Position numbers and translations under genes: made by a program
Notes under the pieces: model-generated
The model's database searches: none
What the model saw: the letters and a program-made list of their open reading frames with translations, nothing else
What the model was told of the DNA's origin: nothing
Shown here: piece after piece, positions 1 through 7,743 of the stretch
How positions within the stretch are numbered: the first letter of the stretch is position 1
Layout: each line of letters starts with the position of its first letter
Assembly (NCBI GenBank): GCA_027485235.1
Contig: JAIXRJ010000046.1
Location: 580,080-644,079 of the forward strand
DNA length: 64,000 nucleotides
Direction: 5' to 3'
Source of the DNA: Comamonadaceae bacterium
GTDB taxonomy: Bacteria > Pseudomonadota > Gammaproteobacteria > Burkholderiales > Burkholderiaceae_C

Positions 1-209
1 TCACGGGCAATGACTTCAACCTTGCGGCCCAGCAAACCGCCCTGGGCATTGACTTCTTCGATGGCCAGTTGCCAGCCTTGCTTGTAGGGTTGGGTGAACT
101 GAGGGATGGCGGAATAGCTGTTGATCTCACCGATCTTGATCGGGGTCTGGGCCAAAACAGGGGCCATGGCAGAAAAAGTCAGCAGACCAATGGCAACAAG
201 GCGGTTCAT
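1..209 (-). CDS. ABC transporter substrate-binding protein, N-terminal part (LivK-like)
   Basis: The gene starts at 209 and runs off the left edge, so only about 69 residues are visible. A GAGGA ribosome site lies just upstream of the ATG. The N-terminus is a clean Sec signal peptide (MNRLVAIGLLTFSAMAPVLA), followed by a region with IKIGEINSYS and NAQGGLLGRKVEV. This is the usual opening of periplasmic type-1 binding proteins for branched-chain amino acids or amides (Peripla_BP_6 family). It would deliver its ligand to a Liv-type ABC permease outside the window. The ligand cannot be inferred from this fragment. It is divergent from cysI. Confidence 0.85.
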   Translation of the reverse strand, partial: MNRLVAIGLLTFSAMAPVLAQTPIKIGEINSYSAIPQFTQPYKQGWQLAIEEVNAQGGLLGRKVEVIAR

Positions 210-579
210 CAAAATAGTCCTCGGGGAAAGCACGGAACTTGGACTTTACCAGCCACTTTTTTGGCCGCTTGGGCATGGCCACACAGAAGGACGGGCATCA
301 GGACCTTGCCACCCTCCATACGCGCTTGACCACCTGATGGCACACCCGCTTATAAGCGCTCAACATATATACCCAACTAAAAAATCGTTTGTTTAGGCAT
401 AAAGAGCACTTACAGTTCATTTCTGATGGGGCAAGGGCATGCCCGTTTTCAAGCTGGTTACCATCGTGGGTTTTCCCTTCGACTGAGGCGCCACCCACCA
501 GAAAGTGCGATGCACACACTTCAGGCTGGGTTGATGGCAACGACGGGCATTCCAGCGGTTCTGATCTGAGTTTTTCAAC
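210..579. other. Divergent intergenic region upstream of cysI
   Basis: A 370-base gap lies between the outward-facing binding-protein gene and cysI. The stretch about 350-405 is AT-rich compared with its surroundings and is the likely promoter zone; it includes a CATATATACC segment. A CysB-type LysR regulator would be expected to act here, but no convincing CysB site could be read. No gene is supported. Confidence 0.4.
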
Positions 580-2388
580 ATGTACCAATACACCGAATTC
601 GACAAAGCCTTTGTGCGCGCCCGCGCTGCAGAGTTCCGCGACCAGCTGGGTCGTTGGCAAACGGGTCAATTGACCGAAGACCAGTTCCGCCCCCTGCGCC
701 TGCAAAACGGCTGGTATGTGCAGCGCTACGCGCCCATGCTGCGTGTGGCCGTGCCTTATGGCGAGATCAACGCCGCCCAAATCAAGGTGCTGGCCCAAAT
801 CGCCCGCGAGTACGACACGCCCGATGCCGCCTTGCTGGCCGAAGCCCAGGCCACCCAAGACAAAATCGCCGGGCTGGCCCCCAAGCTGACCACCAACTAC
901 GGCCACTTCACCACCCGCCAGAACGTGCAGTTCAACTGGATTCCGCTCGACCAATCGGCCGATGTTATGGACCTGTTGGCCACCGTGAACATGCACGGCA
1001 TCCAGACCAGCGGCAACTGCATCCGCAACACCACCACCGACGAGCTGGCCGGTGTGGCCGTGGACGAAGTGGTGGACCCTCGCCCCTATGCCGAACTCAT
1101 CCGCCAATGGAGCACGCTGCACCCCGAGTTCGCGCACCTGCCGCGCAAGTTCAAGATCGCCATCACCGGTGCGCTTGAGGACCGCGCCGCGATTGGCTGG
1201 CACGACGTGGGCCTGCAGGTGACCCAGAACACGGCGGGCGAAGTCGGCTTCAAGGTGTTGGTGGGGGGCGGCATGGGCCGCACGCCAGTCAACGGTGTGG
1301 TGATCCGCGAATTCTTGCCCTGGCAAGACATCATGAATTACCTCGAAGCCGTGGTGCGCGTCTACAACCGCTGGGGCCGCCGCGACAACAAGTACAAAGC
1401 CCGCATCAAGATTTTGGTCAAAGCCGAAGGCCAGCGTTACTTTGACGAAGTCGAAACCGAGTTCCGTGAAATTCTGGAGCGCGACGGCGCCCCCCACACC
1501 CTGCCGCAAGCCGAGCTCGACCGCGTGAAAGCCGGTTTTGTGGACCCTGCCCTGAACTTGCCCGAGAACACCGATGCTTGGCTGGCCCAAGCCGAAGCGG
1601 CGGTCAGCATTGAAGCGGCCAAAACCCCCGCCTTTGCCCGCTGGCTGGCGCGCAATGTGCGCCCGCACCGCAACCCGCAGCTGCGCGCCGTGTCGCTGTC
1701 GTTCAAGCGCCCAGGCTACGCCCCGGGGGACGCCACCGCCGAGCAACTCGATGCCGCAGCGGCTCTGGTCGAGAAATACTCGGCGGGCGAGGCCCGCGTC
1801 TCGCACACCCAAAACCTGCTGCTGCCCTGGGTGCGCCTGGACCAGCTGCACGCCCTCTGGCGCGAAGCCCAGGCGCTGGGTGTGGCCCAGCCCAACATCG
1901 GCCTCTTGACCGACATGATCGCCTGCCCCGGCGGCGACTACTGCGCACTGGCCAATGCCCGCTCCATCCCCACGGCCAGCGCCATCACCGAGCGCTACCA
2001 GGACCTGGACGAGCTGGACGACCTGGGCCACATCGACTTCCACATCAGCGGCTGTATCAACTCCTGCGGTCACCACCACTCGGGCCACATCGGCATTTTG
2101 GGGGTCGACAAAGACGGCAAGGAGTGGTACCAAGTCACGCTGGGCGGCTCGGACGGCAAAGACCTGTCCGGCGCGGCCACGCCCGGCAAGGTGGTCGGTC
2201 CGTCTTTTTCTTCATTTGAAGTGCCGGACGTGATCGAAGCGATTTTGGACACCTACAAAGCACTGCGCCTGCCCGCCGCCGACGGCAAACAGGAAGCCTT
2301 CATCGAGACCGTGCGCCGCGTCGGCCAGGACCCGTTCAAAGCCGCTGCCCATGCGGCCCGCCATCCGTCCGAGGAACAAACGGCCTGA
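580..2388 (+). CDS. cysI: Sulfite reductase, siroheme/[4Fe-4S] subunit
   Basis: The 602-residue protein belongs to the nitrite/sulfite reductase family. It reduces sulfite to sulfide in assimilatory sulfur metabolism in the cytoplasm. The coupled siroheme and [4Fe-4S] cysteines are visible as C449/C455 (ACPGGDYC) and C492/C496 (GCINSC). The N-terminal ferredoxin-like half contains NYGHFTTRQN and TSGNCIRN, typical of the substrate-side fold. Nitrite reductases share this architecture, but the following DUF934, cysH, cysD and cysN genes make sulfite the likely substrate. No CysJ flavoprotein is present nearby, so electrons may come from a ferredoxin; fdxA and a ferredoxin reductase lie downstream. 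A long antisense open frame overlaps it and is a codon shadow. Confidence 0.95.
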   Translation: MYQYTEFDKAFVRARAAEFRDQLGRWQTGQLTEDQFRPLRLQNGWYVQRYAPMLRVAVPYGEINAAQIKVLAQIAREYDTPDAALLAEAQATQDKIAGLAPKLTTNYGHFTTRQNVQFNWIPLDQSADVMDLLATVNMHGIQTSGNCIRNTTTDELAGVAVDEVVDPRPYAELIRQWSTLHPEFAHLPRKFKIAITGALEDRAAIGWHDVGLQVTQNTAGEVGFKVLVGGGMGRTPVNGVVIREFLPWQDIMNYLEAVVRVYNRWGRRDNKYKARIKILVKAEGQRYFDEVETEFREILERDGAPHTLPQAELDRVKAGFVDPALNLPENTDAWLAQAEAAVSIEAAKTPAFARWLARNVRPHRNPQLRAVSLSFKRPGYAPGDATAEQLDAAAALVEKYSAGEARVSHTQNLLLPWVRLDQLHALWREAQALGVAQPNIGLLTDMIACPGGDYCALANARSIPTASAITERYQDLDELDDLGHIDFHISGCINSCGHHHSGHIGILGVDKDGKEWYQVTLGGSDGKDLSGAATPGKVVGPSFSSFEVPDVIEAILDTYKALRLPAADGKQEAFIETVRRVGQDPFKAAAHAARHPSEEQTA

Positions 2389-2443
2389 AGCTGCCTGCAG
2401 AAGCCCAACTGCGTTGGGCGATTGCCTGAAAGACAAAACAACC

Positions 2444-2836
2444 ATGAAAATCATCTCTGCTCAAGAACACCAGGCGGCTGACGCCAGCGCCGTCCTGGCA
2501 CTCGCCAACGACGTGGACCCTCGCACGCTCGACCTGTCGGGCGTCACCCGCATCGATTTGCAGTTCCCCGCTTTCACCGATGGCCGCGCTTACAGCCAAG
2601 CCTTTTTGCTGCGCCGCCGCCTGCGCTTTGCGGGCGAGTTGTGCGCCACGGGCGACGTGCTGATCGACCAGCTGGTGCAGATGCAGCGCACCGGCTTTGA
2701 CGTGGCCGTGCTCAAAGAAGGTGTCGACGTCAGCGCCGCCCAGCGCCAGCTGGACCGCTACGCCGGTTTCTACCAAGGCTCGGCTGTCGGAACACAACCG
2801 CACTTTGCTGTGGGAGCGACGCCCCCGTCGCAATAA
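2444..2836 (+). CDS. DUF934 family protein of sulfate assimilation
   Basis: This is a 130-residue cytoplasmic protein of the DUF934 family, commonly found between cysI and cysH in beta- and gammaproteobacteria and presumed to assist the sulfite reductase step. Its biochemical role is not established. The ATG at 2444 was chosen because the protein then starts MKIISAQEH; the frame is open further upstream without a good start. The core motif region DLQFPAFTDGRAYSQAFLLRRR is typical of the family. The last eight codons (VGATPPSQ) and the stop lie inside a REP-like palindrome (2809-2834), so the C-terminal tail has probably been rewritten by insertion of that repeat. Confidence 0.85.
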   Translation: MKIISAQEHQAADASAVLALANDVDPRTLDLSGVTRIDLQFPAFTDGRAYSQAFLLRRRLRFAGELCATGDVLIDQLVQMQRTGFDVAVLKEGVDVSAAQRQLDRYAGFYQGSAVGTQPHFAVGATPPSQ

Positions 2837-2886
2837 GGTCCGAACACCCCTCACTGCTTCATCGCCGCGAAGGCGCGGCTCCTGCA
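2809..2886. repeat. REP-like inverted pair (REPIN)
   Basis: There are two REP-like units in opposite orientation. Unit 1 (2809-2834, plus strand) has a TGTGGGA head and a GCGACG-CCCC-CGTCGC hairpin. Unit 2 (2861-2886, minus strand) has a TGCAGGA head and a GCCGCG-CCTT-CGCGGC hairpin. Both have perfect 6-bp stems and 4-nt loops, but the stem sequences differ by paired, compensating changes. That pattern is the hallmark of REP elements mobilised by RAYT transposases. The pair sits between DUF934 and cysH and overlaps the DUF934 stop codon. Confidence 0.75.
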
Positions 2887-2890
2887 CAAC

Positions 2891-3646
2891 ATGACCTCCT
2901 CTCTGATTTCTTCCCGCAACTCCCCGGCCAAAGCCACCGCGCAAAACGCCAAGGCCAGTCCTGATTTCGCCGCCAAGCTGGCCGAAACCCAGGCGCTGCT
3001 GCGCCGCGCTGCGGCCGAGTTCACCCCGGTCACCCAAGCTTCCAGCTTGGGCGCCGAAGACGTGGTGATCACCCACCTGATCAACAGCCTGCAGCTCGAC
3101 ATCCCGGTGTTCGTGCTGGAGACCGGTGCGCTGCACACCGAAACACTGGCCCTGCTGGAGCGCACGCAGGCCCATTCGCGTGCGGCCATCCATGTGTTTC
3201 GCCCCGTGCAGGAGTCGGTGATCGCGTTTGTGCGCGACCAAGGTCAGGACGCGATTTACAAGTCGATCGAGCTGCGCAAGGCCTGCTGCGGCATCCGCAA
3301 GATGGAGCCGCTGGCCCGCGCATTGACGGGCCAACGCGCCTGGATCACGGGTTTGCGCCAAGAGCAATCCACCGCCCGCGCCGAGGTGCCGCTGCAAGAC
3401 GACAGCGAAGTCGCAGGCAAAGGCCTGTCCAAATTCAACCCGCTGGCCCAATGGACTTGGGGGGACGTGTGGCACTACATCGCCGAAAACCAGGTGGACT
3501 ACAACCCGCTGCATGACCAGTTTTTTCCCAGCATTGGCTGTGCCCCTTGCACCCGCGCCATCAGCTTGGGCGAAGAGTTCCGCGCCGGGCGCTGGTGGTG
3601 GGAAGACGAGGCGGCCAAGGAATGTGGCTTGCACGTCAAGGCTTGA
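2891..3646 (+). CDS. cysH: Adenylyl-sulfate (APS) reductase, CysH family
   Basis: This 251-residue protein of the PAPS/APS reductase family reduces activated sulfate to sulfite with thioredoxin as donor. Two cysteine pairs are present: C132-C133 (KACCGIRK) and C217/C220 (GCAPC). This CC...CxxC set binds a [4Fe-4S] cluster and marks APS-using enzymes, as opposed to PAPS-specific ones that lack it. That agrees with the absence of cysC (APS kinase) in the operon. The nucleotide-binding SLGAEDVVI segment is near the N-terminus. The first 30 residues are low-complexity and the start could lie slightly downstream. It is flanked on both sides by inverted-repeat structures. Confidence 0.93.
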   Translation: MTSSLISSRNSPAKATAQNAKASPDFAAKLAETQALLRRAAAEFTPVTQASSLGAEDVVITHLINSLQLDIPVFVLETGALHTETLALLERTQAHSRAAIHVFRPVQESVIAFVRDQGQDAIYKSIELRKACCGIRKMEPLARALTGQRAWITGLRQEQSTARAEVPLQDDSEVAGKGLSKFNPLAQWTWGDVWHYIAENQVDYNPLHDQFFPSIGCAPCTRAISLGEEFRAGRWWWEDEAAKECGLHVKA

Positions 3647-3650
3647 GGGT

Positions 3651-3748
3651 GTGATGTGTGACGGGCTCGGGGGCACAGTGGGCTCCTCAGAAGTCGCTGC
3701 GCGCCACACATCGTCGCCCCCTGCACCCCCGATCCCGCCACACATCAC
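3651..3748. repeat. 28-bp imperfect inverted repeat between cysH and cysD
   Basis: The left arm at 3651-3678 and the right arm at 3721-3748 match at 24 of 28 positions when one is reverse-complemented; both begin GTGATGTGTG. The 42-base loop contains another copy of CGCCACACATC in direct orientation. It starts four bases after the cysH stop and fills most of the cysH-cysD gap. It could be a MITE-like insertion or an mRNA-processing hairpin. It lacks a U tract, so it is not a simple terminator. Confidence 0.7.
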
Positions 3749-3808
3749 TTCGACCGACTTTGGATATGCCTGGGCACTCCTTGCCCTGATAGAGATGAGA
3801 GAAAAAGC

Positions 3809-4759
3809 ATGAACGCCATGACACCAACCGAGTTGCACACCCTGAGCAACAGCCACTTGGACGCGCTGGAAGAGGAAACCATCTTCATCCTGCGCGAAGT
3901 CGCCGCCGCTTTCGAGCGCCCCACCCTGCTGTTTTCGGGCGGCAAGGATTCGCTGGTGATGCTCAAGTGCGCCGAGAAGGCTTTCGGAAGCAAAACAAGC
4001 CCCTCCGGTAGCGGCCGCATCCCCTACCCGCTCTTGATGATCGACACCGGCCACAACTTCACCGAAGTGACCGATTTTCGCGATTCACGCGCCAAAGAAC
4101 TGGGCGCCGAGCTGATCGTGCGCAGCGTGGAAGACTCCATGAAGCGCGGCACCGTGCGCCTGGCCCACCCGGGCGAGAGCCGCAACGTGCACCAGTCGGT
4201 GACGCTGCTCGAAGCCATTGAAGAATTCCGCTTTGACGCGCTGATCGGTGGCGCCCGCCGTGACGAAGAAAAAGCCCGCGCCAAAGAGCGCATCTTTTCG
4301 CACCGCGACAGCTTTGGTCAGTGGCAGCCCAAGGCGCAGCGCCCTGAGCTGTGGACCCTGTTCAACACCCGTTTGCAACCAGGCGAGCACTTTCGTGTGT
4401 TCCCGATCAGCAACTGGACCGAGCTGGATGTGTGGCAGTACATCGCCCGCGAACAGATTGCCTTGCCCTCGATCTACTACACCCACAAACGCGAGGTGGT
4501 GGACCGCCGTGGTCTCTTGGTGCCGGTGACCGAGCTGACCCCGCCCAAAGATGGCGAAGAAGTCGTGGTGCGCGACGTGCGTTTTCGCACCGTGGGCGAC
4601 ATCACTTGCACCTGCCCAGTGGAGAGCACGGCATCGACACCTGAGCAGATCGTGATCGAGACGCTGGCGGCTGACGTGAGCGAGCGCGGCGCGACCCGCA
4701 TGGACGACAAAACGTCCGAGGCTTCCATGGAAAAGCGCAAGAAAGACGGGTACTTTTAA
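3809..4759 (+). CDS. cysD: Sulfate adenylyltransferase, small subunit
   Basis: This is the 316-residue catalytic subunit of ATP sulfurylase, making APS from ATP and sulfate with the CysN GTPase. The PP-loop SGGKDS (residues 43-48) binds the ATP pyrophosphate. The downstream motifs GGARRDEEKARAKER and FPISNWTELDVWQYI are characteristic of CysD. The C-terminus ends KKDGYF. Its stop codon overlaps the cysN start (TAATG), so the two subunits are translationally coupled. A short insertion near residues 62-72 (KTSPSGSG) is compatible with the family. Confidence 0.96.
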   Translation: MNAMTPTELHTLSNSHLDALEEETIFILREVAAAFERPTLLFSGGKDSLVMLKCAEKAFGSKTSPSGSGRIPYPLLMIDTGHNFTEVTDFRDSRAKELGAELIVRSVEDSMKRGTVRLAHPGESRNVHQSVTLLEAIEEFRFDALIGGARRDEEKARAKERIFSHRDSFGQWQPKAQRPELWTLFNTRLQPGEHFRVFPISNWTELDVWQYIAREQIALPSIYYTHKREVVDRRGLLVPVTELTPPKDGEEVVVRDVRFRTVGDITCTCPVESTASTPEQIVIETLAADVSERGATRMDDKTSEASMEKRKKDGYF

Positions 4760-6021
4760 TGAACGCACTCAAATTCATCACCTGCGGCTCGGTCGACGAC
4801 GGCAAGAGCACGCTGATTGGCCGCCTGCTGGTGGACACCAAGGCCGTGCTGCAAGACCACCTGGCGGGTGTTCAGCGCTCGGGTGAAACCGATCTGGCCC
4901 TGCTGACCGACGGTCTGAGCGCCGAGCGTGAGCAAGGCATCACCATCGACGTGGCTTACCGCTACTTCAACACCGAAGCGCGCAAGTTCATCATCGGCGA
5001 CGCGCCCGGCCACGAGCAGTACACCCGCAACATGGTCACCGCCGCTTCCAGCGCCGACGCCGCCGTGGTGCTGGTGGACGCCATCAAACTCGACTGGGCC
5101 AACCCTGAGCTGCAACTTCTGCCGCAAACCCGCCGCCACTCGCTGCTGGTGAACCTGCTGCGCGTGCCCTCCATCGTGTTTGCCATCAACAAGCTCGACG
5201 CGGTGGCCGATGCCACTGTGGCCTACCAAAACATCGCGGGCGCTTTGAACAAGTTCGCCCACGAAGCGGGTATCCAGGCTGCCGCCATGGTGCCCTTATC
5301 GGCCCTCAAAGGCTGGAACGTGGTGAGCACCGAGAACAACGACCAAGCCGACTGGTGCGGCTACACCGGTCCCAGCCTGCTCAGCATCCTCGAAGACCTG
5401 CCGGTCACCCCGGCTGAGACCGATGTGGCGTTCAGCTTCCCGGTGCAGTGGGTCGAAAAGTTCCACGACTCCGGCGTGACCACCCAAGGCCGCCGGGTGT
5501 TCTGGGGCCACGTGGCCACAGGCAGCATCGAGCCGGGCCAGACCGTCAAGGTTTTTCCCAGCGGCCAGACCGCCGTGGTCTCGCAAGTGCTGTCGGCCAC
5601 CCGCCAGCCGCAAAACAAGGCCGCTGGCCACAGCGCAGGCATCGTGCTGGACCGCGAGGTGGACGTGTCGCGCGGTGATTGGTTACTCGCCAGCGAAGGC
5701 GGATCCGAAGGCCAGCGCCAGCTCAGCACCACCATCGCATGGATGGACGACGAGCCTTTGGTGGCGGGTCGCCTGTACTGGGCGCTGCACGGCCACCGCT
5801 GGGTCAAAGTGAAGGTGCAGCGCGTGGTGCACCGCCTGAACGTGAACACCCTGGCCGAAGAGGAGGCCAGCGAGCTGGCCCCCAACGCGATTGGTCACGT
5901 CATCTTGGCCCTGCAAGAGCCTTTGGTCACCCTGCCGTTCACACAATCGCGTATTTTGGGCGCAATGGTGCTGGTGGACACGGCCAGTCACAAAACCTCA
6001 GGCGCCGTGCTGGTGAACTGA
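4759..6021 (+). CDS. cysN: Sulfate adenylyltransferase, GTPase subunit
   Basis: This 420-residue EF-Tu-like GTPase drives the CysD adenylation reaction. G-domain motifs are visible: GSVDDGKST (P-loop, about residues 9-17), DAPGHEQ (switch II) and NKLD. Two beta-barrel domains follow, as in EF-Tu domains II and III. There is no CysC kinase domain fused at the C-terminus, so it is a stand-alone CysN, consistent with an APS reductase-type CysH. The start overlaps the last base of the cysD stop. Confidence 0.96.
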   Translation: MNALKFITCGSVDDGKSTLIGRLLVDTKAVLQDHLAGVQRSGETDLALLTDGLSAEREQGITIDVAYRYFNTEARKFIIGDAPGHEQYTRNMVTAASSADAAVVLVDAIKLDWANPELQLLPQTRRHSLLVNLLRVPSIVFAINKLDAVADATVAYQNIAGALNKFAHEAGIQAAAMVPLSALKGWNVVSTENNDQADWCGYTGPSLLSILEDLPVTPAETDVAFSFPVQWVEKFHDSGVTTQGRRVFWGHVATGSIEPGQTVKVFPSGQTAVVSQVLSATRQPQNKAAGHSAGIVLDREVDVSRGDWLLASEGGSEGQRQLSTTIAWMDDEPLVAGRLYWALHGHRWVKVKVQRVVHRLNVNTLAEEEASELAPNAIGHVILALQEPLVTLPFTQSRILGAMVLVDTASHKTSGAVLVN

Positions 6022-6082
6022 ACTCCTTTAAAATCCTGACTCAGCGCAGCACTCGCGGCGCAGCCTAATTTCCAAGTCCACC

Positions 6083-6412
6083 ATGACCCACGTTGTTTCC
6101 GAATCCTGCATCCAGTGCAAATACACCGACTGTGTGGATGTTTGCCCTGTGGATTGCTTCCGCGAAGGCCCCAACTTTCTGACCATCGATCCCGACGAGT
6201 GCATCGACTGTGCCGTGTGCATTCCCGAGTGCCCGGTCAATGCCATTTATGCAGAGGAAGATCTGCCGGCCGACCAACAGCACATGACCCAACTGAACGC
6301 AGAGTTGGCCTTGTTGCCCGGCTGGAAAAGCATCACCAAGCGAAAAGCCCCCTTGCCCACTGCGGACGATTGGAAAGACAAAACCGGCAAACTGGTCGAA
6401 TTGGTGCGCTGA
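6083..6412 (+). CDS. fdxA: 7Fe ferredoxin (FdxA type)
   Basis: This is a 109-residue ferredoxin with one [3Fe-4S] and one [4Fe-4S] cluster. Cysteines fall in two sets, CIQCKYTDCVDVCPVDC and CIDCAVCIPECP, the arrangement seen in proteobacterial FdxA. The C-terminal 50-residue extension (KRKAPLPTADDWKD) is also typical. The next gene encodes a ferredoxin-NADP reductase, so this pair may supply electrons to the nearby sulfite reductase, which lacks a visible flavoprotein partner; that link is inference from position. The gene is 61 bases after cysN. Confidence 0.95.
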   Translation: MTHVVSESCIQCKYTDCVDVCPVDCFREGPNFLTIDPDECIDCAVCIPECPVNAIYAEEDLPADQQHMTQLNAELALLPGWKSITKRKAPLPTADDWKDKTGKLVELVR

Positions 6413-6506
6413 TTCAACGTCTCATCGCTGAACAGGGCAAACCATTGACCGCCGGCCCTTCGAACAAGGTGCACATTTTTCGGCTGGTTTTTTTCCAACT
6501 CAAACC

Positions 6507-7547
6507 ATGACCCTGGCACCGATCGACACCGAAGCGCTGGTCATTGGCGCGGGTCCCGTGGGCCTGTTTCAGGTGTTTCAGCTGGGCCTGCAGGGCATCC
6601 ACTGCCATGTGGTCGATGCCCTGCGGCATGCAGGTGGCCAATGCGCCGAGCTGTATGCGGACAAACCGATTTACGACATCCCGGGCATTCCGTTTTGCAC
6701 CGGCCAAGAATTGGTCGAGCGCTTGCAGCGCCAAATCGCCCCCTTCCAACCCACGCTGCACTTGGGCCAGCAAGTCACCCACATCGAACGTCAACCCGAC
6801 CATCGCCTTGCCGTGAGCACCGATGCCGGTCAACGCTTTCTCACCCAGACCCTGTTCATCGCCGCGGGCGTGGGCGCATTTGTGCCGCGCCGCATGGCGC
6901 TGGACGGCCTCAGCGCATTTGATGGCACACAGGTTTTTGCCGAGCACCCCGCAGCCGAGCGCTGGGCAGGTCAGCACTTGGTGGTGGCAGGTGAAGGCGA
7001 TGCCGCCTTGCAAACCTGCCTGACCGCAGCCCAAGGCCCTCAATCTGCCGCCAGCGTCACCCTGCTGCACCGCCGCGACCAGTTCAGCGCCGCGCCCGAA
7101 TTGACGGCCCAAATGCGCCAAGCCTGCGAAGCAGGGCGCATGCGTTTTGTTCCGGGCCAGCCCACCGGTTTTCGCGCCAGTGAAGGACGTCTGCAAGCGC
7201 TGGAACTGCTCAACCCGCGGGGCGAGACCGAATGGCTGAGCCTGGATGTGCTGCAAACCTGCCTGGGTCTCTCGCCCAAATTAGGACCCCTGGCGCAATG
7301 GGGCTTGGACATGGAACGCAAACAATTGCTGGTGAACACTGAAAATTTTGGCACCTCCGAGCCCGGCATTTTTGCGGTGGGAGATATCAACACCTACCCC
7401 GGCAAAAAGAAGCTCATCCTTTGCGGCTTCCACGAAGCCACGCTGGCCGCTTTTGGTGCCGTGGCCTTGCTGCGGCCCGATGAAAAGACCCTGCTGCAGT
7501 ACACGACAAGCTCCACACTGCTGCACCAGCGCTTGGGCATCGCCTAA
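6507..7547 (+). CDS. Ferredoxin--NADP(+) reductase, thioredoxin-reductase-like
   Basis: This 346-residue FAD/NAD(P) oxidoreductase has the type-2 FNR (YumC-like) fold: GAGPVGLFQVFQLG near the N-terminus binds FAD, GGQCAELYADKPIYDIPG follows, and a C-terminal FAD motif reads GIFAVGDINTYPGKKKLILCGFHE. The redox CxxC of true thioredoxin reductase is absent, which fits an FNR. It transfers electrons between NADPH and ferredoxin in the cytoplasm. It lies about 94 bases after fdxA on the same strand, so the two probably work together. Confidence 0.9.
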   Translation: MTLAPIDTEALVIGAGPVGLFQVFQLGLQGIHCHVVDALRHAGGQCAELYADKPIYDIPGIPFCTGQELVERLQRQIAPFQPTLHLGQQVTHIERQPDHRLAVSTDAGQRFLTQTLFIAAGVGAFVPRRMALDGLSAFDGTQVFAEHPAAERWAGQHLVVAGEGDAALQTCLTAAQGPQSAASVTLLHRRDQFSAAPELTAQMRQACEAGRMRFVPGQPTGFRASEGRLQALELLNPRGETEWLSLDVLQTCLGLSPKLGPLAQWGLDMERKQLLVNTENFGTSEPGIFAVGDINTYPGKKKLILCGFHEATLAAFGAVALLRPDEKTLLQYTTSSTLLHQRLGIA

Positions 7548-7579
7548 AATGACACCTGCGTTGCCATCCTGCGGCGCAT

Positions 7580-7668
7580 TCGCTAGGGGTGTTGAAGCCG
7601 TCATCGGCCTCGACTGAGAAAGTCCCTTTGAACCTGATTGAGGTAATCCTCGCGCAGGGAAGCTTGTC
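7580..7668 (+). ncRNA. TPP riboswitch (THI element)
   Basis: The highly conserved THI-box elements are all present in order: AGGGGTG at 7585-7591, CTGAGA at 7614-7619, CCCTTTGAACCTGAT at 7624-7638, GAGGTAAT, then CGCGCAGGGAAGC ending near 7663. It sits in the leader of the TonB-dependent receptor gene, about 80 bases before its start. By analogy with known TPP aptamers, bound thiamine pyrophosphate should reduce expression. The expression platform (7669-7735) could not be assigned with confidence. Confidence 0.95.
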
Positions 7669-7743
7669 AAAAGAACCACGCCCCACCTCGTTGGCGATGC
7701 GTTCCCAGCCAGCCGACCTGCCATTGCGTTGAAGGAAAACGTC

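Noticed and set aside
298..2133. A very long open frame (611 codons) antisense to cysI
   Set aside because: It is a mirror of GC-rich codon use; the sense strand encodes an unmistakable sulfite reductase with all cluster ligands. Similar antisense frames at 2336-4054 and 4085-4768 were dropped for the same reason.
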